64,000 bases of DNA from Forficula auricularia (Eukaryota; Arthropoda; Insecta; Dermaptera; Forficulidae), in assembly GCA_024734495.1 (NCBI GenBank), contig JALMQS010000099.1, positions 98,683,321 through 98,747,320 on the forward strand, in the 5' to 3' direction. The position numbers were made by a program, and so were the translations under genes. This document shows, one piece after another, positions 1-11,234 of the stretch (position 1 is the first letter of the stretch; the number at the start of each line of letters is the position of its first letter). The notes below the pieces were generated by a model, which searched no databases, had not been told where the DNA came from, and saw only the letters and a program-made list of their open reading frames with translations.

Positions 1-39
1 TCGCTAGTAATATCTTTTGCATGTTAAGCTTGGCTTTCT

Positions 40-240
40 ATTGAAGATCAGGCGCACTTTTACACCGACTAGTCCTTTGATTTGTTTCGAATATGTTGCG
101 TATCTGTGGAGAGAGGCCTCCAAACATTTTAGTAAGATATGCTGCCTTATCAATCAACTCACTTGATTCGCTGGCTAACTCTTGGAACCATCTCCAACCT
201 TTTCTTTATTATACTATTAAGTTTCTAAAAGTCAAACTTC
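40..240 (+). mobile_element. Non-LTR retrotransposon fragment (family J, copy 1)
   Basis: Frame 3 from about position 88 reads FEYVAYLWREASKH, which matches LEYCSHLWRGASKH in the better preserved copy near 25.5 kb. It is the region downstream of the reverse transcriptase domain. It then jumps to LDSLA and to SWNHLQP, a likely counterpart of DWNSLPP, so about 100 codons between these blocks appear to be missing. Stops and frame changes show it is dead. The family looks like a CR1/Jockey-type LINE, but the clade is inferred from the motif style only. Confidence 0.6.
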
Positions 241-1984
241 CGGTTGATTACTTTAAACCAACATCTTGTATCGATATCTCAATTTCATAACTAACTTATG
301 TTTTGAATTTTGTCTAAGATATACTGTTTTTGAGTTGATGCTCAAGGACAGATAGGCAGACCGAATGGGTCATTTATTCGGTCATGGAGAGAGAAACCAA
401 AAAGGGCGAATATACGCTAAAACTATATAAAATCTATCGTATACTTCCAAGTAGAATTTAAAAACTGAAAGCAAATCATTTCATAAGTAAAAATGTAGAC
501 TAATAAACTCGGAGATTTTAGTAGAGTTATTAATTTCTAGGGTTTAAACAACAGGTGAAATATGACCAATATCGCGAAATTTTGTTTAGACCATATTTAA
601 AATTACTTAATATTCTTTACATTTCAAAAATAAATCACTGTAAAAAGGACATAAAAGACTATGAGAAGAAGAAAAAATAGATTAAGGAAATAATTAAGTA
701 AAGAAATAACAATAAAAGTGCAAAAGAATTCCATATACATTTGTCCAATTGTTCTTTTTGTTTAGAAATTATTCAACTCATTTATTTATGTTTTCGCAGA
801 TAAGAAATCAACTTATAAATATCTTATAGTGCCTATTTATATAGAAAAATAAATAAATAATACATAAGTCAAATTTTGATCTAAATTATTTTTTTGGAAG
901 TATAGGTATGAAGAAATAAATGTATTATTACGAAATAGCATGGTAGAGAATGTAATCGGTTAATCATTCACTTTTTATCACATATACACCACAGAGTAAA
1001 ATTATTATTAACAGCATTACTAATGGAATATTAGATTTATTATAAGATATTTTTTTAATTAAAACTTTTAGCATTTCTAAATAAATAAATTAATTATGAT
1101 TATCATCAAATTGAATTAGGCTTCATAATAAATCATTTATAAAAAGTAAAATTTTGCTATGTTGAAACTTTTAAGATTTATTGTTATCAATCATTTTTAA
1201 CATTACCTTTGACCCAAGCTATGGCATACATTTCGAGACGTTTTGATTATGAATGGTTATTTAAAATAATCCATCGGTGAACAACAACATAGTATATTCC
1301 TCATAAAAATGTATTTATTATTTCCTGATGGCTAGCGCCCCAAGGAGTTGTCCACATTGAATTAGCGCTACATTATTCATTCAATATATCTTGAATATAT
1401 GCATATTTATAAAAATTGATTTCACCTACCGATTAATAGATATGACTTTAAGTGTATTTTGTTATATTTTTATTTTATTGTATTTTCAATATTGTCAAAA
1501 AGTATTGATAATGACACCATTTGTGAGTTAAATATAGAAAATATGAAATCTGATGAAAGTTGATACAACTCTTCAAAATATAGTTTATCAATAAAAATCA
1601 CGAGTCAGAGATCTCTTTGGACTTTTTACCATTTGAAATGTTCAGATGAAATTATCAAATGATAAAAGAAAAAGAAATAGTTGAAAATGATGCATTCCTT
1701 TCCAAAGCAAAATATGTCAAAATTGTGTCTTCTTTTTAATCTTTTTGAGATTTTTAGAATTTTTAGTACCGTCAACAGAAGCTACTTTGACACTCTCGGA
1801 TACGTTTGGCCCATCTGTCGAAAATCTTTTTAAAAGTCTTATAGAATTTTATTTTCTTAAAAAACTTCGGATGGCTATATTTTACTTATTTCCAAACAGT
1901 TTAAATTAAATTTTGAAATTGAAATGGCATAGACCATTAATCGTTCTTGTGTATTATACCCATATCATATGATAATATCTTTGC
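241..1984. other. AT-rich stretch without gene
   Basis: Only AT-rich sequence with poly-A/poly-T runs. I see no open frame of note, no convincing splice-site pair and no inverted-repeat element here. Confidence 0.6.
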
Positions 1985-2215
1985 ATTCCCCTTGTAATAT
2001 GCAAAAAAAATTTGGTTTAGTTTGGTCCAACGTGCTAGAATTTTCATTTCTGAACCCCCCCCCCCCATTATGGGTGGTTAGTTTTTCCATTTCTAGCCTT
2101 CGGGAGGGCCCACAGAATATGTACATAAAATTTGGTTGAGTTTAGTACAACGGGCTAGAATTTTCATTTTTGACACCCCCCCCCCCCATTTTGAAGAAGT
2201 TGAAAGATAGAAAGT
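1985..2215 (+). repeat. Two monomers of a 120-bp repeat with C-tracts
   Basis: AAAATTTGG starts at 2007 and again at 2127, giving a 120-bp period. Each monomer holds AGAATTTTCATTT, a run of 12 C (2055-2066 and 2176-2187), and the first has a CATTATGGGTGGTTAG block. The same monomer occurs twice at 58289-58520 on this strand and at 26620-26910 on the other strand, so this is a dispersed mini-array and not a local duplication. Confidence 0.8.
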
Positions 2216-2560
2216 TTGGATTTTTCCTTTGTTTGTGTCCCAAACTCTAATAGCATGCGAAATTTCATGATGCTGGAATGATTGGAAGTACCCTATAGGT
2301 TTTGATGACCTGTCAGTGAGTGAGTGAGTGCCAAAATTAGCTATTTTCTCGGGTCCATATCTCAAAATCCATTTAAGCTATATTTTTGAAATTTGGAACT
2401 CTCTTCAAGATGGATTAAATAATTACATGCGTATAATTTCAGCTCTGTATCTCAATTGGAATTGGTTCCGAGTTGCAGGGGGGCCGAAATTGGCTCGAAA
2501 TCGTTCGTGTAAATAGCGTACAGCGTGTACGGAGAAGCCAATCTCGAACTTGGCCTGCGC
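2216..2560. repeat. Downstream part of the 120-bp-monomer element
   Basis: Contains GTCAGTGAGTGAGTGAGTG (2314-2331) and text of the ATATCTCAAAATCC kind that is common in non-coding parts of insect transposons. It follows the two monomers directly and is likely part of one larger element. No coding capacity or terminal repeat was found. Confidence 0.4.
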
Positions 2561-2569
2561 ACGTTGTGC

Positions 2570-3243
2570 ACTTTGATATTATATATATATTATGAATACT
2601 GGCTAATTAAGACACGATTTTCAAAATGGTAGCAATACTAACATATTCGTGTTTTTTATATAACAATTAGTGGTAAAAAAAGTATCAATTACTAAGCGAT
2701 TGCGTCTGCTGAATGCACGCAATTATTTTATATAACTTCAAAGAAAACTTTTCTGATTGGGAACATTCCTATATTGAAATGACGAGTCTAATTATCCTAT
2801 ATAATCCGATTAGAATGAATATTCACAAAAAAAAAAAAAAAAAAATGCTATAGAAATTTTTGTCGCTAAATGAATCAAACTTTTTCTTTTATCTTTTTTT
2901 TTACTTGTAGATTCCCGAGAATCATCCTTATTTAATTATAACTCTAAGGAATCTCTTTCCCTTTTCAATTACATAACTCCGATACTCTTTAAAAAAAGAT
3001 CATTGTCTTCAATTCTTTTTCAAAGGTATACGTATTTATTCTTTTGATGGAATTAAACTTTTCAGTCGAAGATACTTTATTTCATTAACATTCAATAATT
3101 TTTTTGCCTAATTTTGAAAAAAAAAGATCTTGAAAATTATAAAATTATTAAAAGTATTGCTTCAAGTATTTTGAATATATTTATTCCTTTAAGACCACCA
3201 AAAAGATAACTCACTTCAGTTCTACAGAAACCGCCAAAATTAG
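2570..3243. other. AT-rich stretch without gene
   Basis: Contains an (AT) run near 2580, a poly-A run near 2826 and otherwise featureless AT-rich sequence. Confidence 0.55.
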
Positions 3244-3251
3244 AATACGGT

Positions 3252-3417
3252 CGAGGGGTGAACCGCGATTGGAATTAGGTGTACATGGTCTTTGCAATTA
3301 TTTGGAATTAATTTGGAATTCATTAGATAATCTATTGTCATCTATTTTCTTCTACTTGGAAATGAAAGTGGAAGTGGAAGTAGGTGTACACGATTTTAGA
3401 ACGCGGTTCACCCCTCG
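3252..3417. mobile_element. hAT-type MITE, family K, copy 1
   Basis: A 166-bp element with terminal inverted repeats CGAGGGGTGAACCGCG and CGCGGTTCACCCCTCG. It is flanked by AATACGGT (3244-3251) and AATACGAT (3418-3425), an 8-bp target duplication with one mismatch, the size made by hAT transposases. Subterminal GTGTACA motifs are also inverted. A second copy is at 49559-49719. It has no open frame, so it would depend on a transposase elsewhere. Confidence 0.88.
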
Positions 3418-3429
3418 AATACGATTGAC

Positions 3430-5690
3430 ACAATTTCTTTAATCGGTTCTTTCTGGGTGTGTAGTCTGTAGTCTTAAATTTTGAGGGGGCGCGCTAAATT
3501 TTATAAAAATAAATCTGAATTAAAAAAATAGAATAGAATAGAATAAAAGCTAATATGAAAATCATATACCATATACCATATACAAGCCAATATCTCATAC
3601 ACAAATGAACCGAATGTTGACATGTTATATGCCGTTTGAAAGGTGATTACCAACTCTATAAAACCAAAAAAATATTTGGATGAGTTTGGTGGAAAAATAC
3701 CGAAATGCCATCTGTTAGAAAAAATGGACATTATTAAGCGCCAAACCTAGTATTAGATGGTTGTATAGATTTACTTTTCCATTTAGTGTCAACTAGGTAG
3801 ATGTTTTTGGGGGATATCCCCCTCTTCACTTCTGTATGTCTCTGGTACAGTCTCTGCAAATATTATAGGTTCGAAAATCTTTCTCAGCTAACAATTTAAT
3901 CTAGAAAACTGGAACTTGGCACAAGGGTGAATTTTATTAATAAAAACTTATGTACCAAATTTCAGCTTATAAGCTTCGTACAACGGTCCAAGAGCTCCCA
4001 AAATAACTATTCATTTTTTCTGAATTACATCATTTTTTATATGAAAGTTCTGAAGCTAGAAATCTCAAAACATGATCTTTTTTTAGTATTAAAAATACTA
4101 ACAACAATAATGTCCTATTCTTATAAAAATATCTGAAACGTGAAGGAAAAATTGTATGATTTTTTATGTCTGATTGTCTGTATGTGTCCGTATAATCATT
4201 CTGCCCGAAGTCTGATAACTCCAGTACAAAAGATCTTATAAAGTTTGTTTTGGTGCCAAAATGTTTGTTTTCAATTTAAAGATTTAATTTTGAATTTACT
4301 ATCTTCAGAACTTTGGTATGAAAAATTCAGGTAATAATTATACTAAAATCGAATTGTTTTTTTTTTTTTGGAGAGCTCTTGAAATGTTTCACCTTAATAA
4401 GCTTAAATTTGACACAAAGCTTGTAGTTGATGTTATGCAGTTTATTAACTGCACATTTACATCAAGTTTTAGTTTTCTATATCAATAAGCTCGCTGAAAA
4501 ATGCAAATCTCTAAAGTTTTCATAGAGCTTACCTAGTCTTGAAAACGTCGCATTCATTTTTTCTTCCGAATTTATATATTTCATTTGATTGTGAATGCTC
4601 ATATCATATCAAATTGTACCTAGAGTCTCAAAGTACATAGTTTTTAAATTATATATTTAAGTAGAAGAGAGACAGAAAAAGCAATTTCTTGTACTTTTTC
4701 ATCTCCCTAATAAAATATTAACGATTAATCAGGATTTTTTCCGTTTGCTTTATAAAATATATCTCGCGATGATTCAACAAGGTCTCAGTTAATTCACCCT
4801 CGAACAATCCAACCACCACCTGTAGATAGAATAGATGGTGGGGTCCAGCAAGATTTACAGCCTCTGCCAATTGTTTGTGTGCTTGTGTACTTTAATCTAT
4901 GTGGGAACTCTACTATGTCGAATCACATGACGAGATGAATAGATATTCTCACGATGGATTGTAATTAACATATATATACATGTATGTCTACATATATTAC
5001 TGTAGAAAATAAAATCGATACTTTTTTTGCTAATATCCCAAAATAAAAAGGTAGAGATTATTAAGGAAGCATTTCGATTACAGGATAATTTTGGACAATT
5101 TTCATCTTAATTTCTTATCTATTGTAAAATAAAATATTCTTCGAATAAATAATAATTAATATCTGAAAAATGTCATTTTTAAGTCATTTATTTTAAGATT
5201 GCTAGTCCTGTTTTCATAAAAATTTTATCAAAATTCTTCAATCTGTTTTTGACAAAATTTTGAAAAAGCTAAAGAAATACTAGAATAAATAACTAACACA
5301 CACACAACAAAATCGCCCTTTTCATTTTCTTAAATTTTAGTCAAAACATCTAAACTAAAGATTTTATAATAATATTCAGATATTGGTCTTATTTAGGGTT
5401 TCCAATAAACATTAAACGAGACTTGTCGATACAATGGTTATCTAACTGACGTCTATCAAGCATTGTAGTTTGTTAACTAAATTCGATACAAACTTGAAAT
5501 TTACAACTTATATATTATATTGTTTTTTTCCACGGAATCAAATATCATACTCAAACATTATTTGGATTAATATTTTACGAAGGTTCGAATTTTTCGGGAG
5601 AATGTATTGTTTATCATGGAATGTGAGAAGATTGCCCGCAAATAACTCATTTAGAAATGTTAGGTTTTTTTTTAATTATATCATTTTAAG
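3430..5690. other. AT-rich, repeat-derived stretch without gene
   Basis: The part at 3880-4140 resembles the non-coding style of the dispersed family G repeats (TTGAAACTTGGCACA-like wording). A short stem is possible at 4811-4845 (CCACCACCT against GGTGGGG). No supported gene, RNA or terminal-repeat element was found. Confidence 0.45.
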
Positions 5691-5694
5691 ATGA

Positions 5695-5930
5695 TGTTTT
5701 TTTTAGATAGCTTCAAAGTTGCCTTTTTTAGGTGATTTTTGCACCTGTTGGTGTTAAGAAATAGTTTAACTTAAAATTATGAAAAAATTCCTCGACTTCG
5801 CTCGTTCTCTCTTTATCAACAACAAATATTAATGAATTTGATATATCAAATATTTTAAAAGATATAACGCACCTACTTTAACCCTCGGTATGCGATCCGA
5901 CTAGCAGTTGGCTGGTTTTTTCTTGAATTC
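5695..5930 (-). repeat. Dispersed repeat family G, copy 1
   Basis: Read on the minus strand it starts with an AACTGCTAGTCGGATCGC block followed by ATACCGAGGGTT, and further in has AAAAATCACCTAAAAAA-type sequence. This is the order seen at 32670-33005, where GGCCAAGTGCGAGTCAGACC is followed by ACTGAGGGTTCCGTACC. The motif resembles a repeat I know from lepidopteran and other insect genomes. No coding capacity. Confidence 0.65.
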
Positions 5931-6229
5931 TTTATTCCACAAGTTTTTAAATATTTTCATAATTTCTCGACAACTGCTCAAACGAATTTGTTAGAAAAAA
6001 AACTAACTACATTTTCTAAAAAAAATCTTCTTTTAATAATCTTTGTAAAATTATTTATTTATTTATTTATTTGGATGGATGAGGGATTTTTTAGCACAGT
6101 GTTTTTAGAGTGTGGCATTTGTAAAAACAAGCCACGTGTTAACTTCTAAAATACATATTGAATCGAGTGCTTTCAATACACTAAAAGACCCTTGTCATAT
6201 TAGGTACCTATACTAAAATCTTCGGAATT

Positions 6230-6420
6230 TTTTCAATACTTTTATTTTTCGTATTAGATGAAGGAAGAGGTATCAGCCAAAGATGGAATCACTGGGTTCA
6301 ATAAAACACCTTTAATAAGACGTTTCGTCCTGAATTTTATTTGGCCATCTTCAGTCAATTAGGCTAAAAAAATTTCTTACAAATGGATGTTAATTGATAT
6401 ATTTTTTATACAAAATTATA
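6230..6420 (-). repeat. Repeat with CTGAAGA...GAAAC hammerhead-like core
   Basis: On the minus strand, 6354 to 6319 reads CTGAAGATGG, then an A-rich stretch, then GGACGAAACGTC. This keeps the hammerhead core pattern CUGANGA ... GAAAC ... GUC, but stem II is poorly paired and stem III has no room for a loop in a monomer. Similar patterns are at 11081-11115 and in both arms of 42317-42894. The ribozyme link is inferred. Confidence 0.4.
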
Positions 6421-7184
6421 AGTTGACCAAGTTGGTTGTTTAGACTTACAGTTACACACAAAATGCGGTACACATATGTGATCGAACCAAGCCTTGTCAA
6501 AAATAATTTTTTTTTTAGCTTCATGTGAATTTATAACGTGCCTGACCCAAAAGTTTCAGAATGAAAGTAATGAGTCAATATATTACATTATAATTAAATA
6601 TTTGACCCTTATTGGAGGTCATCATATATCTCATCATTATTTATTTACAAACAAAAATCCAAATTAGAATCTAATTACTTTTAAATGCATTTTTTCATTC
6701 AATCAAATTATATAATTCTTATCAAAAAATCCCAAAAAAGGTTTTTATATATTAAGCTCAAGAGAACAACTGTTGACTCATATCACACAGGATAGATGTG
6801 TAAATATTGGATAGAAACATACAATCTCTTTTAAAATCGATAGCCTTTTCACCTGCTATTTTTATATATTATACTCTATTTTATTTATTTCCTTAAATGT
6901 ATAAGTACATGCTGCACTTATTTTTTATTTTAATCTAAAAAAAAATCTAATTACCTATCAGACTCATTACTAGGTAGTAATAAACTCTACTTTACAATCT
7001 GTTTGCAAGCCAAGAGATGAAAAATAAAAAACATTGCTCACGCACAGGTCGGTTACACATATTCTTTTTATTTCCTGCTGAGTCTAATTTTATCCTCTCC
7101 ACTTTTCTTTATTTCATTGTGTCTATTTCTAAATACGATTTCCATTCTTTTTTTACCTCCGCCCTGATGGCTGTCTCCCCCTGT
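6420..7184. other. AT-rich stretch without gene
   Basis: Featureless AT-rich sequence. A 116-codon frame starts at 7017, but it opens in low-complexity sequence and has no recognisable domain, so I do not call it a gene. Confidence 0.5.
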
Positions 7185-7380
7185 CACTTCTCTCTAACTT
7201 TATCCACGTTTCATTTGTCATCCAAATCTTCGGGCTTGAGACATAAAGCCGTTCCAATGTTTAAGATAGATTTGCACGCATACAAAGAAAATGCCGCCTC
7301 GCATTTGTTCCGCCCAGAAACAGCCACCCAGGCCAGGATACGCATATTACGAGACATGCTTAGTTGACGCTCTTTAGATT
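7185..7380. other. Less AT-rich, non-repetitive island
   Basis: This segment is visibly richer in G+C than its surroundings and shows no similarity to any other part of the window. It is covered by the second half of an unrecognised 116-codon frame ending at 7367. It could be a conserved non-coding element or a decayed exon. Nothing in it proves either. Confidence 0.3.
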
Positions 7381-7599
7381 TTCATTTCTTTCAGTAATTA
7401 ATTATGTCACAAAGAGTATGACAATGTATGAAAGGTATGGGAACTTTGCCAAAATAAATTGTTCTTAAGAAGAAATCAATGAGGTTGACCTCTGCTTGAT
7501 ACAAATAAACATATACATAATTATATAATTTCGTTTGTTGAGGGACAGCTTTTAACACTCGGTACTCTCGCCAACCAAAACCGTCCTTGTGATAAACTT

Positions 7600-7835
7600 A
7601 AATGTAATAAACTAAAATACATTTATTTTTTTGTTTTAATTATCATTAGTTAAATTCAATTTCTTAATTAATTTTAATATATAAATTATTAGAAACAAAC
7701 TATTAGTTGGATTAAAATAAATAAAATTATTAATTAAATTAATTCAAAATTGAAATTTATTATTTAATCCTAAATTATGACAACATCTTAAAATCTAAAT
7801 AAAATCATTCAAAAAATTATTTTCAAACGGAAATT
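7600..7835 (+). repeat. Dispersed repeat M, uninterrupted copy (empty site)
   Basis: It matches 53560-54000 along its length: shared AAATTCAATTTCT, AACTATTAGTTGG, ATTATGACAAC and AAATAAAATCATTC blocks in the same order. The 53.6-kb copy is split by a SINE at the AACTATTAGTGGG position, while this copy is continuous there, so it shows the sequence before insertion. Confidence 0.82.
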
Positions 7836-8844
7836 TGAGGAATAGAGACCTCAAAATCCAACCAGTTCTCCGAATTGGAAATATTATACAAACAGCTTGG
7901 CACGAGAACGAACTTTCTAAGGCTTTTCATTCTTGAGTTATGGTGGTTTTTTTATCCTAAACTTTTACGAATTCTAAGTCTCCGCCACTGTCTACTAATT
8001 TTATTACACTTGAATTTCGGTTGTTGCTATATCTATCCAGAGCTGAGATTTTTATTATCTTCTCGACGAAGTATTTATGGAATCATTTGTTAGAAACATA
8101 CCAGTTTCAACTTAGTTTGAAAACCGCAGAATTACTTTGATGTTAAATTTAATGAGCCTAAACAAATTTTGTTATATTTAAGATTAAATAATCGACATTT
8201 AAACTGAACACTTGTTCTTTAAAATATAGAAACCAAAAGTTTATTTTAAATTGATCAATGGGTTTGTGGGCTAAGGGGTTAAAATTCCATGACGTCAAAG
8301 GTACAGACTACGTATCTTGCCCAACTATGCCGGTGTTGTTTGACTTGAAGTTTACTTTAAATAAATTATTTAGATAAAAAATTTCTATAAAAAAATTAAT
8401 TTTATTAAAAACAAATTCAGACTTTGCTAAATTAGAATATCAAATAAAGAGAGAATAACTACCTACTTGTGTTGTGTTGTAAATGTAGATAATATAAAGA
8501 ACAGTGAATGGATCTGTTAGAAGAATTAATCTTAACATACTAGAGTGTAGTAGGGAAAAAAATGAAAAGCAGAAGATTCACGAAAAATTTCCCAAAACAT
8601 ACCAGAAGAAACTGTTAAATATTATGATTTATAAACAAGTTAAGTAAAGTTTCAAGCTTATTGACATTCACTAATAGTTGTTACGATTATTCTCAAAATA
8701 TTTGAAATTCATTACTGAATGAAAATCGAAAACATTAGAGCTAAGATTTCTAAATATTTTCAAATTAATTTTCATAAAATTTATTTTGTACAACAAAAAC
8801 ATGAAATTCTTGGAAAAAACAATGAGCGACACAATAGCGTTTTG
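7836..8844. other. AT-rich stretch without gene
   Basis: No supported gene, RNA or repeat boundary. Short frames here (for example near 7875) have no recognisable features. Confidence 0.5.
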
Positions 8845-8852
8845 GTCTACAA

Positions 8853-9054
8853 CAGGGGTGGCCAATCTATGGCTCATTAGAAGTCTCCAGTTGGCGCGTT
8901 TGATTTTTACTCCCCTATGCAAAGCAGATCATACCCTTGTCCCTATTTACTTACCCAACCTTGCTATATGAAGCTAGAAACGACTTTGAGTTGTATGGCG
9001 CACCTAAACGCATATGTTAAGAAATTGCCGCATCGTATTGGTTGGCCATCACTT
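8853..9054. mobile_element. hAT-type MITE with perfect 8-bp target duplication
   Basis: The left end is CAGGGGTGGCCAA and the right end is the degraded complement TTGGCCATCACTT(G). GTCTACAA stands on both sides (8845-8852 and 9055-9062), a perfect 8-bp target duplication. CAGGGGTGGCCAA-type ends are typical of hAT non-autonomous elements. The interior of about 200 bp has no transposase. Confidence 0.85.
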
Positions 9055-9062
9055 GTCTACAA

Positions 9063-9640
9063 GAAAGCTTTATAAGGTGATCATCAAAAGAATGATATTT
9101 TACGAGATATTAATTATTAACCAAATTTTCTGTTCAATCGAGCTCAAAATCTAGTGGGAATAACATAACGAAATTTTACATCTAGTTTTGTGAATTGGGA
9201 GAAGCTGATTAGATTTTGATTAAAATCGAACCCAAAATTAAGGAGGACTTTGGTGACTTTTCAACCAGGGGATGCTATCCAAAAAAGCACCCTTCATTTT
9301 TTGAAATTTTATTTTAATCTTCACTTTTTTTTGCGAATTTCATCGAATACGGCATCATTTTCGTTATTTTTTAAATTTAAGATTACATTTTTAAAAAATA
9401 TATTTTGGGACCTTCGCCCCAAACGGATACTGCTTTGTTTGAGTGAGGGTAGGAATCAGAAATTAATTCTTGTGACTTAAAGAGATGTAAATCGACCATC
9501 TTCCACAATGAATCAGCCTATCCTATAAGAAAATCTTAAATTTCTTCTAATTCTATTGTATAAGCTGACTTGTTTATTGCACTCTTAGTTATTTCCGATC
9601 TTATATATTGAGAGTTGTTAGAAATGAATTAGTCCAAAAA
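9063..9640. repeat. Non-coding repeat-like sequence
   Basis: ATTAGATTTTGATTAAAATCGAACCCAAAATTAAGGAGG-type wording at 9210-9245 matches the text at 26620-26655, so this is part of a larger dispersed element. No coding region is supported. Confidence 0.4.
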
Positions 9641-9647
9641 TTCCCTA

Positions 9648-10042
9648 ATCATCTTTATTTATACCTTATTTGTATTATTACTATTTTAATAGTTCCTCAG
9701 CGACAACAATTTTTATTCAACCAAAACTTGTCTGGACTTGTCTTTGACCTGCTTGAACTTGAAAATATACCAGGCAGGGGCTTCAAACTTTCTATCCGTG
9801 CCCTTTTAGGAAAAATCATTCATTTTAATTGCCCCTTGAAACTATGCAACAATTTTATTTCATTTAGAGAACCAATATATTACTTTTCAAAACAAAAATG
9901 TTTTTTATAGAAATATTTGAAAAAACATATAATAAACTTGAAAATTTAAAGATCCTCCTGAAATTTTGAAGTCGACCTTATATATTTATGAAAATAATCT
10001 AAATGTTTGAAATTTATGGATGCGCCGCACTGGTGGACAAGT
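9648..10042 (+). repeat. Dispersed repeat I, copy 1
   Basis: About 395 bp that recurs as its reverse complement at 15205-15595. Shared blocks in order are GTTCCTCAGCGA, ACCAGGCAGGG, TTGCCCCTTGAAACTATGCA, GAACCAATATA and GGATGCGC. A 100-codon frame (9608-9910) lies across it but is not kept in the other copy, so the element is taken as non-coding. The ends show no inverted repeats. Confidence 0.82.
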
Positions 10043-10764
10043 TTCTTAAAAATTAAAATTAAAAAATTCTTAATCTAAAAAACAAATTAACTGAAATTTA
10101 CTTTTATGTGTTAGTGATAGTAATAAGGGAAGGGACAGTCGAAAATAATTAAAAAATGATAAAATTTTTAAACCAAAATATTAGAAAGCTATTTACTTTA
10201 GAAGAGTTCCATATTTAAAAGGAGATATGATTTATTACTAGTGGGCCCAAAATTAAGAGGGTTGGGGGTAGTTCTTTCGTAAATGATTATAAATTATTTT
10301 ATGAAATATTAAACATAAGAGAGGGTGCAGGTGTTATGCGAATGGCCACATCAGTTTATTTTTAATTATACTATCTGTCCACAAGGCGAACATACAAATC
10401 CTTTATTAGGATCACCAGATTTTAATTAAGTCTAAAGAATGATTAAATATTAAAATATAAAATAAAATAAATGATAAAATCATTAATTTGTACAGTTGGT
10501 CTGTTTATAGCTGGTTTCTGAATTAAATTTTAACCAGGATATTATCTTGTCCAACCATTTGTCATCTTTGAAGAAAAAGATCTTTTAACATCTCCTCGCT
10601 GTCTGTCTCTTCGAGAGCAGAGGAGACATCATTTATCTTAATCATCGAAAGTAGAAAACAAAAAAAGAAACCTGCCTAGACTAGAAATATATTTAAATAC
10701 TGTTATTCTAATTAATTATTACATGTTGATATTTAAAGCAAATAATGCAACAATTTGATAAAAT
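10043..10764. other. AT-rich stretch with short hairpin
   Basis: Mostly AT-rich. At 10589-10632 TCTCCTCGCT can pair with AGCAGAGGAGA, with an inner CTC-TTC-GAG stem, but the hairpin of about 44 nt is too short for a normal microRNA precursor. No gene. Confidence 0.4.
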
Positions 10765-10770
10765 CAAATT

Positions 10771-10808
10771 GTGTGTGTGTGTGTGTGTGTGTATGGGGGG
10801 GGGGGGGG
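10771..10808. repeat. (GT)11 microsatellite joined to a 14-G run
   Basis: An (GT)n run from 10771 to 10792 is followed after two bases by 14 consecutive G (10795-10808). Confidence 0.95.
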
Positions 10809-11029
10809 TTAAAGGATTCTTGTAATACCCGAGTCTTTCGAATTCTTTCGTCTAAAATTTGATAACAACGAATCAAGAATATATAATAAAATTAAACAAT
10901 AATCAAGAGAAATGTCTTATAATTTTTATCAGTAATTGATTTTGCCAATTTGATAATTTGAAGTTTATTTATTTATTTTTTCATAAATTCATTAAAATAT
11001 ATAACTTTAATAAATAATACTTAATTTGA

Positions 11030-11225
11030 TTGAATGCATGTTGAGAAAATATTTTTTCAATAATTAAATTTAATTAAAATTGAACGTTTCGTCTATTTAT
11101 TTTGAATTCATCAGAAACTTAGATTTTATTGATTTAAATATCATGGATGCATATTTTAATTAAATTCGTTATTATATTTAGAATTGAGATGGAAACCAAA
11201 TCCAGACAATTAAAAATGTTTTTTA
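11030..11225 (-). repeat. Repeat family F, partial copy
   Basis: It shares AATTAAAATTGAACGTTTCGTC, an ATTTATTG block and GAGATGGAAACCA...AGACAATTAA with the left arm of the fold-back at 42317-42894. On the minus strand 11115-11081 reads CTGATGAATTC, an A-rich stretch, then GACGAAACGTTC, so it carries the CUGAUGA and GAAAC boxes of a hammerhead core. The inverted second arm seen at 42 kb is missing here. Confidence 0.6.
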
Positions 11226-11234
11226 TACATATCT

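Noticed and set aside
7017..7367. 116-codon plus-strand frame
   Set aside because: No recognisable domain, starts in low-complexity AT-rich sequence, no splice-site or promoter support. Only its G+C-richer second half is noted as an island.
9608..9910. 100-codon frame inside repeat I
   Set aside because: The reverse copy at 15205-15595 does not keep the frame, so it is not a conserved protein.
10589..10632. MicroRNA precursor
   Set aside because: Hairpin of about 44 nt with an internal bulge is too short and has no recognisable mature sequence.
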